A stretch of 64,000 nucleotides of DNA from [Scytonema hofmanni] UTEX 2349 (GTDB lineage Bacteria > Cyanobacteriota > Cyanobacteriia > Cyanobacteriales > Nostocaceae). The stretch covers positions 1,579,370 to 1,643,369 of the forward strand of contig NZ_KK073768.1 in the NCBI RefSeq assembly GCF_000582685.1. Direction: 5' to 3'. The position numbers and the translations under genes are program-made. The notes under the pieces were generated by a model that was not told where the DNA came from, searched no databases, and worked only from the letters and a program-made list of their open reading frames with translations. This document shows, piece after piece, positions 7,683-16,262 of the stretch; position 1 is the stretch's first letter, and every line of letters starts with the position of its first letter.

Positions 7683-8594
7683 TTACATCTTTTGAAATCG
7701 ATCTACCCAGCTTTTAGGGAGTTTTGCGAAACTAGGCTACATCGTCAACCCGACGCGATGTTAGGTGTGTTGTCAGATTTGTGGCTACCTTTGGCAATGC
7801 AACTTGCATCACGCCGTCAAGAGTTGGGGCGTCCATTTATACAGGGAATTTTAGGAGGACAGGGAACCGGAAAAACGACAATGTGCGCGGTTCTTACCTT
7901 GATTTTGAAAGAGTTGGGATATCACACCCTGAGTTTATCATTAGATGACTTATACAAAACTTATAGCGATCGCCTGAAACTAACACAGCAAGACCCCCGT
8001 TTAATTTGGCGTGGTCCCCCAGGAACCCATGATATAGACTTAGGCTTAACTGTATTAGATCGAATTCGCCACTTACAAAATCCAGTAGCAGTTCCCCGCT
8101 TTGATAAATCTGCTTACGGGGGTGCGGGTGATAGAATCACTCCAGAAATTGTCGAAGATATAGATATTGTTTTATTTGAAGGTTGGTTTGTTGGCGTGCA
8201 ACCCATCGATCCCGCAGCATTTGATACTGCACCCCCACCAATTATTACAGATGAAGATAAAGCATTTGCTCGTGACATGAATCGTCAATTAAGCGATTAT
8301 CTACCACTGTGGCAGCGATTGGACAGCTTAATCGTACTGTATCCCAATGATTATCGATGCTCCTTAGAGTGGCGTCTCCAGGCAGAACAGCAGATGATTG
8401 CTGCTGGTAAATCAGGTATGAGCGAAAAAGAGATAGAGCAATTTGTTTATTATTTTTGGCGTTCTCTCCATCCCGAATTATTCATCAAACCATTGATAAC
8501 AATGCCCACATTGGTTGATTTAGTTATCGAGATTAATACTGACCATAGTTTTGGTGCAGTTTATCAGAAATTTGGGTTTAAAACCCCGTCCTAG
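7647..8594 (+). CDS. P-loop kinase, glycerate kinase (GLYK-type)
   Basis: A protein of up to 315 residues with a Walker A loop GILGGQGTGKTT (about residues 67-78), then LSLDDLYKTYSDR and FDKSAYGGAGDR motifs and VLFEGWFVGVQP, as in plant-type D-glycerate 3-kinases that phosphorylate glycerate at the end of the photorespiratory C2 cycle. The first 12 codons (MPNAQCPMPNAQ) are read from a CCCAATG STRR array, so the ATG at 7647 may be accidental; TTG at 7692 or a later start such as ATG at 7758 are alternatives. Which start is used decides whether STRR copy number affects expression. The kinase core is intact. Confidence 0.8.
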   Translation: MPNAQCPMPNAQLHLLKSIYPAFREFCETRLHRQPDAMLGVLSDLWLPLAMQLASRRQELGRPFIQGILGGQGTGKTTMCAVLTLILKELGYHTLSLSLDDLYKTYSDRLKLTQQDPRLIWRGPPGTHDIDLGLTVLDRIRHLQNPVAVPRFDKSAYGGAGDRITPEIVEDIDIVLFEGWFVGVQPIDPAAFDTAPPPIITDEDKAFARDMNRQLSDYLPLWQRLDSLIVLYPNDYRCSLEWRLQAEQQMIAAGKSGMSEKEIEQFVYYFWRSLHPELFIKPLITMPTLVDLVIEINTDHSFGAVYQKFGFKTPS

Positions 8595-8630
8595 AAAGAC
8601 GGTAAAGGATAATACCGTTTTTATATGAAG

Positions 8631-8682
8631 ATGTATATAATTTAGCCCACGCAGGTGGGCTTTGTTTGTGTAGCCCCAGGCT
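8631..8682. terminator. Dispersed hairpin, terminator-like
   Basis: AGCCCAC-GCAG-GTGGGCT followed by TTGTTTG lies between the glycerate kinase and methyltransferase genes, which converge. A nearly identical unit recurs at 20990-21023, so it is a dispersed repeat that may act as a bidirectional terminator. Confidence 0.6.
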
Positions 8683-8708
8683 TCCAGCCTGAGGGCAAAT
8701 GTGCAGCT

Positions 8709-9422
8709 TCAACATTTCCCCTTTTGATAATTCAAAGCATTTTCAATTTTAAATGTACAAAGTTGACTCGGCTTACCATACAAACAAATATCCTTTTCGT
8801 AAGGGGTAATTAAAACTAGTTCTACACCCGTTAAATTAAAAGGTTCCTTATCTAAAAAAATTCCGGAGTTGTATAGCAATCTAATATCAGCACCCGTTGA
8901 TATATCTAAGTTTGGTATACAATTTAATTCATCAACTGGGTGGCTTTCCGTAATAAATACATATTTATATTGAGAAACTTTTTCTAAAATTTTCTTGACA
9001 TTTTGATTAGATAAATGTTGTAAAACTTGGCGTATTAAACATATATCTCCTTGCGGTAAATCTTCTTGCATAATATCAAGACATACAAATTTTATATCTC
9101 TATTAGTATATTTTTCATTGTGGCTTTTTATTAATTTTGGTACTATATCTACACCTGTATATTGATATTGAGTTTGACAATTTGCTAGGTTTTCCAAAAG
9201 TTGTTGACCAACTCGAAAATCACCACATCCTAAATCTACAATTTTAAGATTTTTCAAACTATTTTTCACGGCAAAATCGGTGATAAATTCACAATAAGCT
9301 CGTGAAAAAGTATTGTCTGAACCTTTTCCAGAGTAAAATTCTCCTAAATTTCCACCCCAGATGTTATTGGCATATATTCCGGCAAATATATCAGTAGTTG
9401 AGGTTTTTTGATATTGTTCCAT
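8709..9422 (-). CDS. SAM-dependent methyltransferase, class I
   Basis: A 237-residue protein with the Rossmann-type SAM-binding motif LKIVDLGCGDFRVGQQLL (about residues 58-75), an acidic second motif (YTGVDIVPKLI) and post-motif DICLIRQVLQHLSNQ. It lacks a recognisable substrate domain. The substrate is unknown; sugars, lipids or nucleotide-linked compounds are possible. It is flanked by a dispersed hairpin on the 3' side and a palindrome array on the 5' side, without an operon partner. Base composition is more AT-rich than neighbouring genes, consistent with an accessory gene, but this is only an impression. Confidence 0.75.
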   Translation of the reverse strand: MEQYQKTSTTDIFAGIYANNIWGGNLGEFYSGKGSDNTFSRAYCEFITDFAVKNSLKNLKIVDLGCGDFRVGQQLLENLANCQTQYQYTGVDIVPKLIKSHNEKYTNRDIKFVCLDIMQEDLPQGDICLIRQVLQHLSNQNVKKILEKVSQYKYVFITESHPVDELNCIPNLDISTGADIRLLYNSGIFLDKEPFNLTGVELVLITPYEKDICLYGKPSQLCTFKIENALNYQKGKC

Positions 9423-9768
9423 AGTAAAATAAGAAAAAATTATCTAATATTTTCAATCAAATTTACAATGAATAATTACTTTTGTCTAGTAAGTTTTTAG
9501 CATTTGACTAAAAACGTACATTTCAATCTGAAAATTCCTTAAGTGTAGACCTACCATTCACCAACAGCAAAGAGCATCCTACCGCAGATTTCAGGTAAAT
9601 GAAATACATGGGTAAAACCCAAAATCCTGTAGAGACGTTCCACCGGAACGTCTCTTTTTTCCCGGTGGAACGTCTCTTTTTTCCCGGTGGAACGTCTCTT
9701 TTTTCCCGGTGGAACGTCGCTTTTTTCCCGGTGGAACGTCGCTTTTTTCCCGGTGGAACGTCTCTTTT
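9423..9768. repeat. Methyltransferase upstream region and 22-bp palindrome-arm array
   Basis: The left half is AT-rich and probably holds the methyltransferase promoter. At 9629-9656 is a GTAGAGACG-type palindrome with a TTCCACCGGAA core, followed from 9661 by five tandem 22-bp units of CCCGGTGGAACGTCTC plus a T tract (starts 9661, 9683, 9705, 9727, 9749). The array ends at the stop codon of selO. Confidence 0.85.
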
Positions 9769-11223
9769 TTATTGACCCGACCGAATTTTTACAATTAACT
9801 CATAAAAAGGTTGCCAATTATCTTCTTGAGCGATCGCTTCCCAAACCGATTCAATCAGAGGTCTTAATAACGGTGTTTGCGGATTATAACGAGTTAAGCA
9901 CTTACCAACCTTTTCTACCTCTTCAGCAGTTAAATTAGTCAAAATTCGATGATATATACCAGACCAATTGACAAATAACTCTGTTGCTCCTAAAGATTGC
10001 CCAATCTCAGAATCTCTGAGGATATCACTAGCATTATCTGCCCACTTGGTAGAAAAGCTGCTAGCCATTTCTGCAAAAAAGTGATGATAACTAACTGGAT
10101 ACATCTTTAAGAATTCAATAGTTGCCTTTAAAAGTTCTTCAGCTTCTGATATAGGCAACTGTTCAAAGCCTAATTTTTTCAACATCAAAGAGCGATATTC
10201 ATTATGATAATGCTCATCAAAAGTTGAGATTGCAAACTCCATGTCATCTTGAGCAAAAACACTCTTTAACGGTTCTTGAAGCATTTGTAAATTTAACTTA
10301 CAAATACCTGGTTGCTGGCTGTAGCAGTAGCGCCCATAAGCATCGAAATACGCAGCGACAAAGTACGGATCGTAACTAGAAATAAATGCATAAGGTCCAT
10401 AGTCAAAACTTTCACCCGTAATCGACATATTGTCAGTATTTAAGACCGCATGACAAAAGCCCCCTGCCATCCATTGCGCTGCTAGTTCTGCTACTCGCTT
10501 AACTAATTCTGCATAAAATAAAGCGTATTTATCTTCTCTAGTTATTAAATGTGAGTAATACTGTTCGATTACGTGGTCTAAAAGCCTTTTGGTTAAATCT
10601 GGACGTTTAAAATAGTGCAGTCGCTCAAAAGTGCCAAAGCGAATATGAGATTTGCTCATTCTGATCATTACTGATGAGCGAGTCGGAGAAGGTTCATCAC
10701 CACGCCACAAAGATAAACCTGTTTCAATCAAGCTTAAACAGCGCGAGGTTCGCACACCCATATAATGCAGCGCTTCTGCCGCAAGAACTTCCCGCATACC
10801 ACCTTTGAGTGTGAGCATTCCATCTCCACCACGGGAGTAAGGCGTTCTGCCAGAACCTTTTGTGCCAAAATCGTACAATTCGCCATCAGTGCCGCGTACT
10901 TGCCCGTAGAGAAAGCCTCTGCCGTCACCTAAGCGGGAATTGTATTCACCGAATTGATAGCCGTGGTAACGCAGCGCTAACAATGGTTTCCGCCCAACGA
11001 ATTTGCCAAAGGCGACGATAAAATCTTCGTCTGATACGAGTTGGGGATCTAGCCCCAAACGCGGCAGAAGTTCGTCGTTACGCCACCGCAGGATGTGTTG
11101 GGGAAATTCTGCTGCTGCAACTTCGTCGTAGTAGTCATCGCCCAGAGATTCTAAAGCTGGTTCGTAGTTGAGAGCAACAAAAGGATTGTTAGAAGCGTCG
11201 TTTTGAGTTTCAGCCAAAGTCAT
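9769..11223 (-). CDS. selO: SelO (YdiU) pseudokinase, protein AMPylator
   Basis: A 484-residue SelO-family protein when started at ATG 11223 (MTLAETQNDASNNPF); the frame stays open to 11397, but an earlier start would overlap the divergent SUKH gene and adds a poor N-terminal extension. Motifs: GDGRGFLYGQVRGTDGELYD, the nucleotide-binding FGTKGSGRTPYSRGGDGM, RMSKSHIRFGTFE, and the metal-binding LNTDNMSITGESFDYGPYAF. The family transfers AMP to Ser/Thr/Tyr of other proteins and is linked to redox stress. No selenocysteine is needed in bacteria. The stop codon abuts a palindrome-arm array, so the 3' end of the gene is next to an expandable repeat. Confidence 0.9.
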   Translation of the reverse strand: MTLAETQNDASNNPFVALNYEPALESLGDDYYDEVAAAEFPQHILRWRNDELLPRLGLDPQLVSDEDFIVAFGKFVGRKPLLALRYHGYQFGEYNSRLGDGRGFLYGQVRGTDGELYDFGTKGSGRTPYSRGGDGMLTLKGGMREVLAAEALHYMGVRTSRCLSLIETGLSLWRGDEPSPTRSSVMIRMSKSHIRFGTFERLHYFKRPDLTKRLLDHVIEQYYSHLITREDKYALFYAELVKRVAELAAQWMAGGFCHAVLNTDNMSITGESFDYGPYAFISSYDPYFVAAYFDAYGRYCYSQQPGICKLNLQMLQEPLKSVFAQDDMEFAISTFDEHYHNEYRSLMLKKLGFEQLPISEAEELLKATIEFLKMYPVSYHHFFAEMASSFSTKWADNASDILRDSEIGQSLGATELFVNWSGIYHRILTNLTAEEVEKVGKCLTRYNPQTPLLRPLIESVWEAIAQEDNWQPFYELIVKIRSGQ

Positions 11224-11358
11224 TACGAGCCAAACTTGATATATTCTTTCTTTAATACTACCTCTGGTGGGGAATGACAGCACTTTTATTAGCTTTAATT
11301 GAACAAGGCTCGCTAAAATTTGTCTATGGCAGCGCAACTTTAAATTCTGGAGCGCAAA

Positions 11359-12015
11359 ATGGATAAACTTTGGCAAATAAGAAACAAGTTGACTCAATTA
11401 GCAATTTTAGATACAACATTTCAGGTTTTTGGTTCAGAATCACACCAATATCAATTCAATTCTTGCTTGGAGGAAGGAGAAATTCAAGCTTTTGAATTCA
11501 AATATAATATTCGCCTACCCTGTGAATATCGAAACTTTTTGTTAGAAGTTGGTAATGGCGGTACTGGACCAGGATACGGTTTATACAGACTACCAGACTT
11601 GGAAAATGAAACTCAAATAACAGCAATACCGAGTAAAAAAAATGAAGGTTTATTGTGCAAACCATTTCCCTTAAAAGAGGCGTGGAATGATTTAACTTTG
11701 ATGATGAAAGACAAAGCTGATTGCGAGAGCAACCCTTACTTTGATAACAAATTTGTACAGGGAACTATCACCATTGCACATTATGGTTGTGGGATTTACG
11801 CTATCTTAGTTGTGACTGGAGAACAAGAGGGAAAAATTTGGATAGATGACCGGACTAATGATGCTGGAATTTATCCTGCTACTTTAAATTTTTGTCATTA
11901 TTTCCATGCAGACGATCCAGATGACTTTCAATCATGTGAAGAAGAACAGGAACCTTTGAGTTTTTATGATTGGTATGAAGACTGGCTCAACCAAAGTCTA
12001 CTGCAAGTTTTCTAG
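11359..12015 (+). CDS. SMI1/KNR4 (SUKH) domain protein
   Basis: A 218-residue acidic protein with the SUKH core: EIQAFEFKYNIRLPCEYRNF and LLEVGNGGTGPGYGLYRL (about residues 34-75), then ILVVTGEQEGKIWIDDRTND, where the WIDDR-type motif of the family is visible. SUKH proteins often act as immunity proteins against contact-dependent or polymorphic toxins, but many are lone genes with other roles. No toxin gene lies next to it. It is divergent from selO and convergent with the GNAT gene; a short perfect palindrome (12020-12034) sits after the stop. Confidence 0.8.
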   Translation: MDKLWQIRNKLTQLAILDTTFQVFGSESHQYQFNSCLEEGEIQAFEFKYNIRLPCEYRNFLLEVGNGGTGPGYGLYRLPDLENETQITAIPSKKNEGLLCKPFPLKEAWNDLTLMMKDKADCESNPYFDNKFVQGTITIAHYGCGIYAILVVTGEQEGKIWIDDRTNDAGIYPATLNFCHYFHADDPDDFQSCEEEQEPLSFYDWYEDWLNQSLLQVF

Positions 12016-12071
12016 GTATCGCCTAATTTAGGCGTATGGGTGCATTTTATACGATTTTGGATTTTAGATTT

Positions 12072-12638
12072 TTAAGCTTGCCAATTAGGATTTATGAGAC
12101 TCGTCAGGATGTGGTCTTGCCATTGCCCATTAATTAACAAGTAATCTCTAGCATACCCTTCTACAAAAAATCCTAGCCTTTTTAACAAATTGCCGCTACG
12201 CTGATTGTGAGGCATATAGTTTGCCATTATTCGGTGTAAATTTAATTGTTGAAAGACATATTCAATTGCTGCATTTAGTGCTTCTGTCATATAACCTTTA
12301 CTTTGTTCATTTTCGGCAATACTGTATCCTACAGAGCAAAATTGAGCCGCTCCCCGAATAATGTTACGAAAGTTGATATTGCCGATAATTGTTGTTGGTT
12401 CTGATTTGACAAAAATAAACAGTTTTAATGCTAGATCATTAATAAATTCTTGTAAATCTATTTCTACTTGTATCTGCCAATATTCTTGTGTGAAGAATTT
12501 TTCGTTCCACTGAGGATAGAATGGTGTTAGATAAGTTTTGTTGTGTGTGAAGTAGTTTATAATTTGGGGTATATCTTCTTTGGTTGCTAGTCGTAATAAT
12601 AGGCGATCGCTTGTGATCAATGGCGGTTCTAATATCAT
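12072..12638 (-). CDS. GNAT acetyltransferase, RimJ/RimL type
   Basis: A 188-residue protein with ITSDRLLLRLATKEDIPQII at the N-terminus and the acetyl-CoA-binding region FCSVGYSIAENEQSKGYMTEAL (about 100-121), then NLHRIMANYMPHNQRSGNLLKRLGF, typical of ribosomal-protein-type N-acetyltransferases that also act on other amines. The substrate is not known. It is divergent from trmFO with about 30 bp between the starts. Confidence 0.85.
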   Translation of the reverse strand: MILEPPLITSDRLLLRLATKEDIPQIINYFTHNKTYLTPFYPQWNEKFFTQEYWQIQVEIDLQEFINDLALKLFIFVKSEPTTIIGNINFRNIIRGAAQFCSVGYSIAENEQSKGYMTEALNAAIEYVFQQLNLHRIMANYMPHNQRSGNLLKRLGFFVEGYARDYLLINGQWQDHILTSLINPNWQA

Positions 12639-12667
12639 AGAAATATGAAGGAATTAAAAATTTAACT

Positions 12668-13981
12668 ATGCAACAACCGATACAAGTGATTGGAGGTGGA
12701 CTAGCGGGAACAGAAGCAGCGTGGCAAATAGCGTCTGCGGGAGTGCCGGTGATTTTTTGGGAAATGCGACCAAAACGCTTTAGTCCGGCACATCATACAG
12801 AACATTTGGCAGAGTTGGTATGTAGTAATTCCTTTGGGGCAATGGCAAGCGATCGCTGTGCCGGTCTATTACATGAAGAACTGCGACAACTCAATTCTAT
12901 CGTCATTTCCAAAGCTGATGAACACGCTGTTCCCGCAGGTGGTGCGCTAGCTGTAGATAGAGGACAATTTAGCCAAGATTTAACCGAAACTTTAGCTAAA
13001 CATCCTTTAATTGATTTCCGTCGCGGGGAAGTAAGCGCGATTCCTGAAGGAATTGTGGTCTTAGCAACAGGTCCATTAACTAGTCCCGATTTGGCGGAAG
13101 ATTTGCGACGCTTCAGTGGGATGGAATATCTCAGCTTTTTTGATGCTGCTAGCCCGATTGTTGTGGGAGAATCGATTAATCGCGATATTGCTTTTATGGC
13201 GTCGCGCTACGACAAAGGCGAAGCTGCTTATTTGAACTGTCCGATGAATAAAGAACAGTATTTGCGGTTTTGGGAAGAACTCCGTAAAGCTGAACAAACT
13301 GAATTAAAAGATTTTGAACGAGAAACAGCAAAGTTTTTTGAAGCTTGTTTGCCAATTGAAGAACAGGCACGACGCGGTGAAGATACCATGCGTTATGGTC
13401 CGCTTAAGCCTGTAGGATTGTCAGATAGTCGCACTGGGGAACGTCCTTACGCTGTGGTGCAGTTGCGCCAAGAAGATAAAGCCGGTCAACTTTGGAATAT
13501 GGTAGGATTTCAAACTAATCTGCGTTGGGGCGAACAAAAGCGAGTATTTCAGCTAATTCCCGGTTTGGAAAATGCCGAGTTTGTCCGTTTGGGTGTGATG
13601 CACCGCAACACCTTTATTAATGCCCCACAGTTGATGTCTGCAAGTTTGCAATTTAAGCAGCGCCCAACTTTACTTGCAGCTGGGCAGTTGATTGGTACTG
13701 AAGGCTACACCGCAGCATCTGCCGGTGGTTGGCTGGCGGGAACGAATGCAGCCCGGTTAGCGTTGGGTAAAGAAGCTTTGACGCTACCAAATACAACGAT
13801 GATGGGGGCATTGTTTGAGTTTATTAGTTCCGCTTCACCAAAGCATTTTCAACCGATGCCGCCAAATTTCGGGATTATACCAGAGTTGGGTGTTAAAGTC
13901 AAGAGTAAACCGGAGCGTTACGGACGTTATCGCGATCGCTCTTTAGCTGACCTTGCTGCATGGAAAGCTAATCAGTTATAG
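12668..13981 (+). CDS. trmFO: TrmFO, folate-dependent tRNA (uracil-54-C5) methyltransferase
   Basis: A 437-residue flavoprotein. The N-terminal FAD motif IQVIGGGLAGTEAAWQIA (residues 4-21) is followed by FWEMRPKRFSPAHHTEHLAELVCSNSFGA, diagnostic of TrmFO, and AVDRGQFSQDLT. Later motifs are YLNCPMNKEQY, RYGPLKPVGLSD and the C-terminal GQLIGTEGYTAASAGGWLAGTNAARL. It makes m5U54 in tRNA using methylenetetrahydrofolate and FADH2. Length is normal for the family and the start is well placed. A GTAGAGACG-type palindrome (14015-14043) lies after the stop. Confidence 0.96.
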   Translation: MQQPIQVIGGGLAGTEAAWQIASAGVPVIFWEMRPKRFSPAHHTEHLAELVCSNSFGAMASDRCAGLLHEELRQLNSIVISKADEHAVPAGGALAVDRGQFSQDLTETLAKHPLIDFRRGEVSAIPEGIVVLATGPLTSPDLAEDLRRFSGMEYLSFFDAASPIVVGESINRDIAFMASRYDKGEAAYLNCPMNKEQYLRFWEELRKAEQTELKDFERETAKFFEACLPIEEQARRGEDTMRYGPLKPVGLSDSRTGERPYAVVQLRQEDKAGQLWNMVGFQTNLRWGEQKRVFQLIPGLENAEFVRLGVMHRNTFINAPQLMSASLQFKQRPTLLAAGQLIGTEGYTAASAGGWLAGTNAARLALGKEALTLPNTTMMGALFEFISSASPKHFQPMPPNFGIIPELGVKVKSKPERYGRYRDRSLADLAAWKANQL

Positions 13982-14014
13982 GTCATATCATGGGAGCGCA
14001 AATCACACATATCT

Positions 14015-14043
14015 GTAGAGACGTTCCAATGGAACGTCTCTAC
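14015..14043. repeat. GTAGAGACG palindrome (core TTCCAATGGAA)
   Basis: Perfect outer arms GTAGAGACG and CGTCTCTAC with inner arms TTCC/GGAA, between trmFO and the convergent patatin gene. One of about ten copies in the window; it could act as a bidirectional terminator hairpin. Confidence 0.8.
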
Positions 14044-14084
14044 GAGGGTTGCGATGTTTTTGTTAAGTAATTTTTAGGTTTTAA

Positions 14085-15416
14085 TTATTTGCTAAATGTT
14101 ACCAGTACCTCTTCTCGAATAAATTTTTTGATTGCTTTTTGTACTTCTGAGGATTCATTCTTTTTATCGCCATTAATGTATTTTACAGCAGCCTCTTTCA
14201 ACACTTGTATATTGCCCAAGCTAGCATTAGCCATATCGTTATCAATTCTTTTTTTAATTAATGAATTTTTTCGTAAATATTTGTTCTCGATTACAGGCTT
14301 CTGAGCAAATTCTTTCAAGGCTGAAAGAATGTCTTGGTTTGGAGTAATTTTTTGCCCTTTTAATACTTCTTTACACATTTTGTTATATAACTCATTACCT
14401 TCCTGTATATCTTCTTTTATATACACAGTTTGATTTAATTCAAATTGAAGACGTAAATATTTTTCTTCTCCCATTAAGCTTTTGCAAATTCTATCCTGAA
14501 GTTCTCCTTGACCAGCCATAAATACATTAGAAATGCGAGTTCCCCATCCTATTAGTCCCCAACCTCTCATCTTTTTAAATTCATATGGTTCGGTATCTTG
14601 ACCAGCTCCAATCGAAAGTAAGGATATATTTTCGAGTTTATAGCCCAAATCTAAGGCATGAGCGATCGCGCATAGAGAAGGATTGTTAGCAGTTACTCCA
14701 CCATCAACATGGGGAAAACTCCATTGTGTTCGTATCTCCTCTCCTTTTTCATTTTTTATTATTTTCTTTTCATCGTAGTTTGCATATAGATATTCTTCAT
14801 GGTCTAATTCAAATCCAGGAAAGAAGGTAGGAGCAGATGCAGAACTAACACAAATCTTCCAAAGAGGTTGCTTTAAGTACCACGGAAGTTCGTTACGAGC
14901 TTTTTTTCGATCATAGTAATTAGTAAAAAAAGTTGTATTTCTGTATAATGTATCGTAAGCAAGAATTAACAAAATTGGTTTAGGAATTTCTTGTCCTTCA
15001 TTTTTACCTACATCTTTTAAGGTAACTTCTTTTCCATTTATTGTTAAAACTTTTTTTAAAACCTTAATTAAGCCTTCGTTATCATATTTAGGCGAAGATA
15101 ATCCATATTTTAAAATTATTTTTGCTCTTTTTACTATATTGAAAACACTCCAAAAACCATGATAGGGAAATATTGTTTCTCCCTCCTTCTCATACATTTC
15201 AATCAAATCTTTTATTGGTTTACCAATCGCAACACCTGCTGCTAAAAGAGAGCCAGTAGAAGTCCCAGCAATCATATCAAAGTGTTCTAGTAAACTTGTA
15301 CCTTTCTCTTCTAACTCTTTTTCTACTTGTTGAAGTATAAGAGCTGATATTATCCCACGAATACCACCACCATCTAAACTGAGAATTCTGAATGGTTTGT
15401 CGCTGTTATTTACCAT
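14085..15416 (-). CDS. Patatin-like phospholipase
   Basis: A 443-residue protein with the patatin anion hole FRILSLDGGGIRGIISALIL (residues 9-28), the nucleophile elbow GTSTG (about 50-54, Ser of GxSxG) and the catalytic-Asp motif HVDGGVTANNP (about 235-245). It should hydrolyse acyl esters of membrane lipids. Patatins of this type include phage-defence effectors (CapV of CBASS), but no cyclase or other defence gene is adjacent, so a housekeeping or stress role is just as possible. Its AT content is higher than that of trmFO. Downstream it converges on trmFO. Confidence 0.9.
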   Translation of the reverse strand: MVNNSDKPFRILSLDGGGIRGIISALILQQVEKELEEKGTSLLEHFDMIAGTSTGSLLAAGVAIGKPIKDLIEMYEKEGETIFPYHGFWSVFNIVKRAKIILKYGLSSPKYDNEGLIKVLKKVLTINGKEVTLKDVGKNEGQEIPKPILLILAYDTLYRNTTFFTNYYDRKKARNELPWYLKQPLWKICVSSASAPTFFPGFELDHEEYLYANYDEKKIIKNEKGEEIRTQWSFPHVDGGVTANNPSLCAIAHALDLGYKLENISLLSIGAGQDTEPYEFKKMRGWGLIGWGTRISNVFMAGQGELQDRICKSLMGEEKYLRLQFELNQTVYIKEDIQEGNELYNKMCKEVLKGQKITPNQDILSALKEFAQKPVIENKYLRKNSLIKKRIDNDMANASLGNIQVLKEAAVKYINGDKKNESSEVQKAIKKFIREEVLVTFSK

Positions 15417-16262
15417 GATTATTTCCTAAAAATTAATGATTTTGAAAGCTTAAAATCAGACCAAAAGACCATAACCTTTTAGTTTCACCATATGTTCAAA
15501 ATGGTCACGAACAAGGTAAAAGTAAAGTTACAAGCAAAGGGCAAAAATCACTACCGTAAGAGGATGTTTGAAAAGTCCTCTTGTTGGTAGCAAAACGTTT
15601 TAGATCCCCCTAAATCCCCCTTAAAAGGGGGACTTTAATTCCGGTTCCCCCCTTTTTAAGGGGGGTTAGGGGGGATCAACAAGTGCCTAAAATCACAGTT
15701 AACTACTTTTCAAACAACCTCTAATGGAGTAGTACGAATCCTAGACTGGAGAGCGGTTTTCAAGTCAGACTCTTAAATTATTCTTGAATGTTGAGTTCTG
15801 TAACACTCATATCACGGTAATTTGTAGTTCGTAATTGGTAATTTTCCCATAACCAAGTTAGGTTTTTGTACTTTAATAGATTGAGGGATTTTTCTCCCTC
15901 TTGATTACGAATTGCGAATTACGAATTATTTGCTCACTACCCTTCAGCCAAACAGTTTAAATGCAGCAATCAGATTTACCCTTCAGTGATTATACTTAAA
16001 TAAATATTAAAGTTTGTAAATGGTTGTGGTTTTGCCTCAGCCTCAAATTATATTTTTATTACTGAAAAAATACTTCATCAGCTGCTGTCATCCTTATGTT
16101 ACAAAGCAGACAAAATTGATAAATACCGCTTTTGAGTGAGTAAATCAAAGGAGTGGGAATAATCTTTATGATATTTGTGATTATTTGAACAACATGAAAG
16201 TGCGATCGCTTCCAAAAATTCTGATATTTTGCGGCATTTTATGTATATTCTAGCGTTATTCT
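15417..16262. other. Repeat-rich intergenic region with a MITE-like element
   Basis: About 850 bp without a gene. It holds the patatin promoter region, the 160-bp inverted-repeat element listed separately, and a second inverted repeat at about 15824-15930 built from TTCGTAATT / AATTACGAA motifs common in cyanobacterial spacers. The rest is AT-rich, with no coding region I can support. Confidence 0.6.
15561..15720. mobile_element. MITE-like element with 16-bp terminal inverted repeats
   Basis: Terminal arms AGGATGTTTGAAAAGT and ACTTTTCAAACAACCT match at 15 of 16 positions after reversal. Inside is a large palindrome built on GATCCCCCTAAATCCCCC and its complement. The length is about 160 bp and it has no coding capacity. 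Similar GATCCCCCTAA elements are widespread in filamentous cyanobacteria; this may be a non-autonomous element mobilised in trans. Confidence 0.75.

Noticed and set aside
9660..9770. Possible CRISPR array (regular 22-bp period)
   Set aside because: No unique spacers; the whole unit is repeated and derives from a palindrome arm. No cas genes nearby.
11224..11397. N-terminal extension of SelO
   Set aside because: The extra 58 residues overlap the divergent SUKH gene and do not resemble SelO; ATG 11223 gives the family-typical start.
14085..15416. CBASS or other defence system around the patatin gene
   Set aside because: No cyclase, HORMA, TRIP13 or other defence gene is adjacent; a lone patatin does not support the call.
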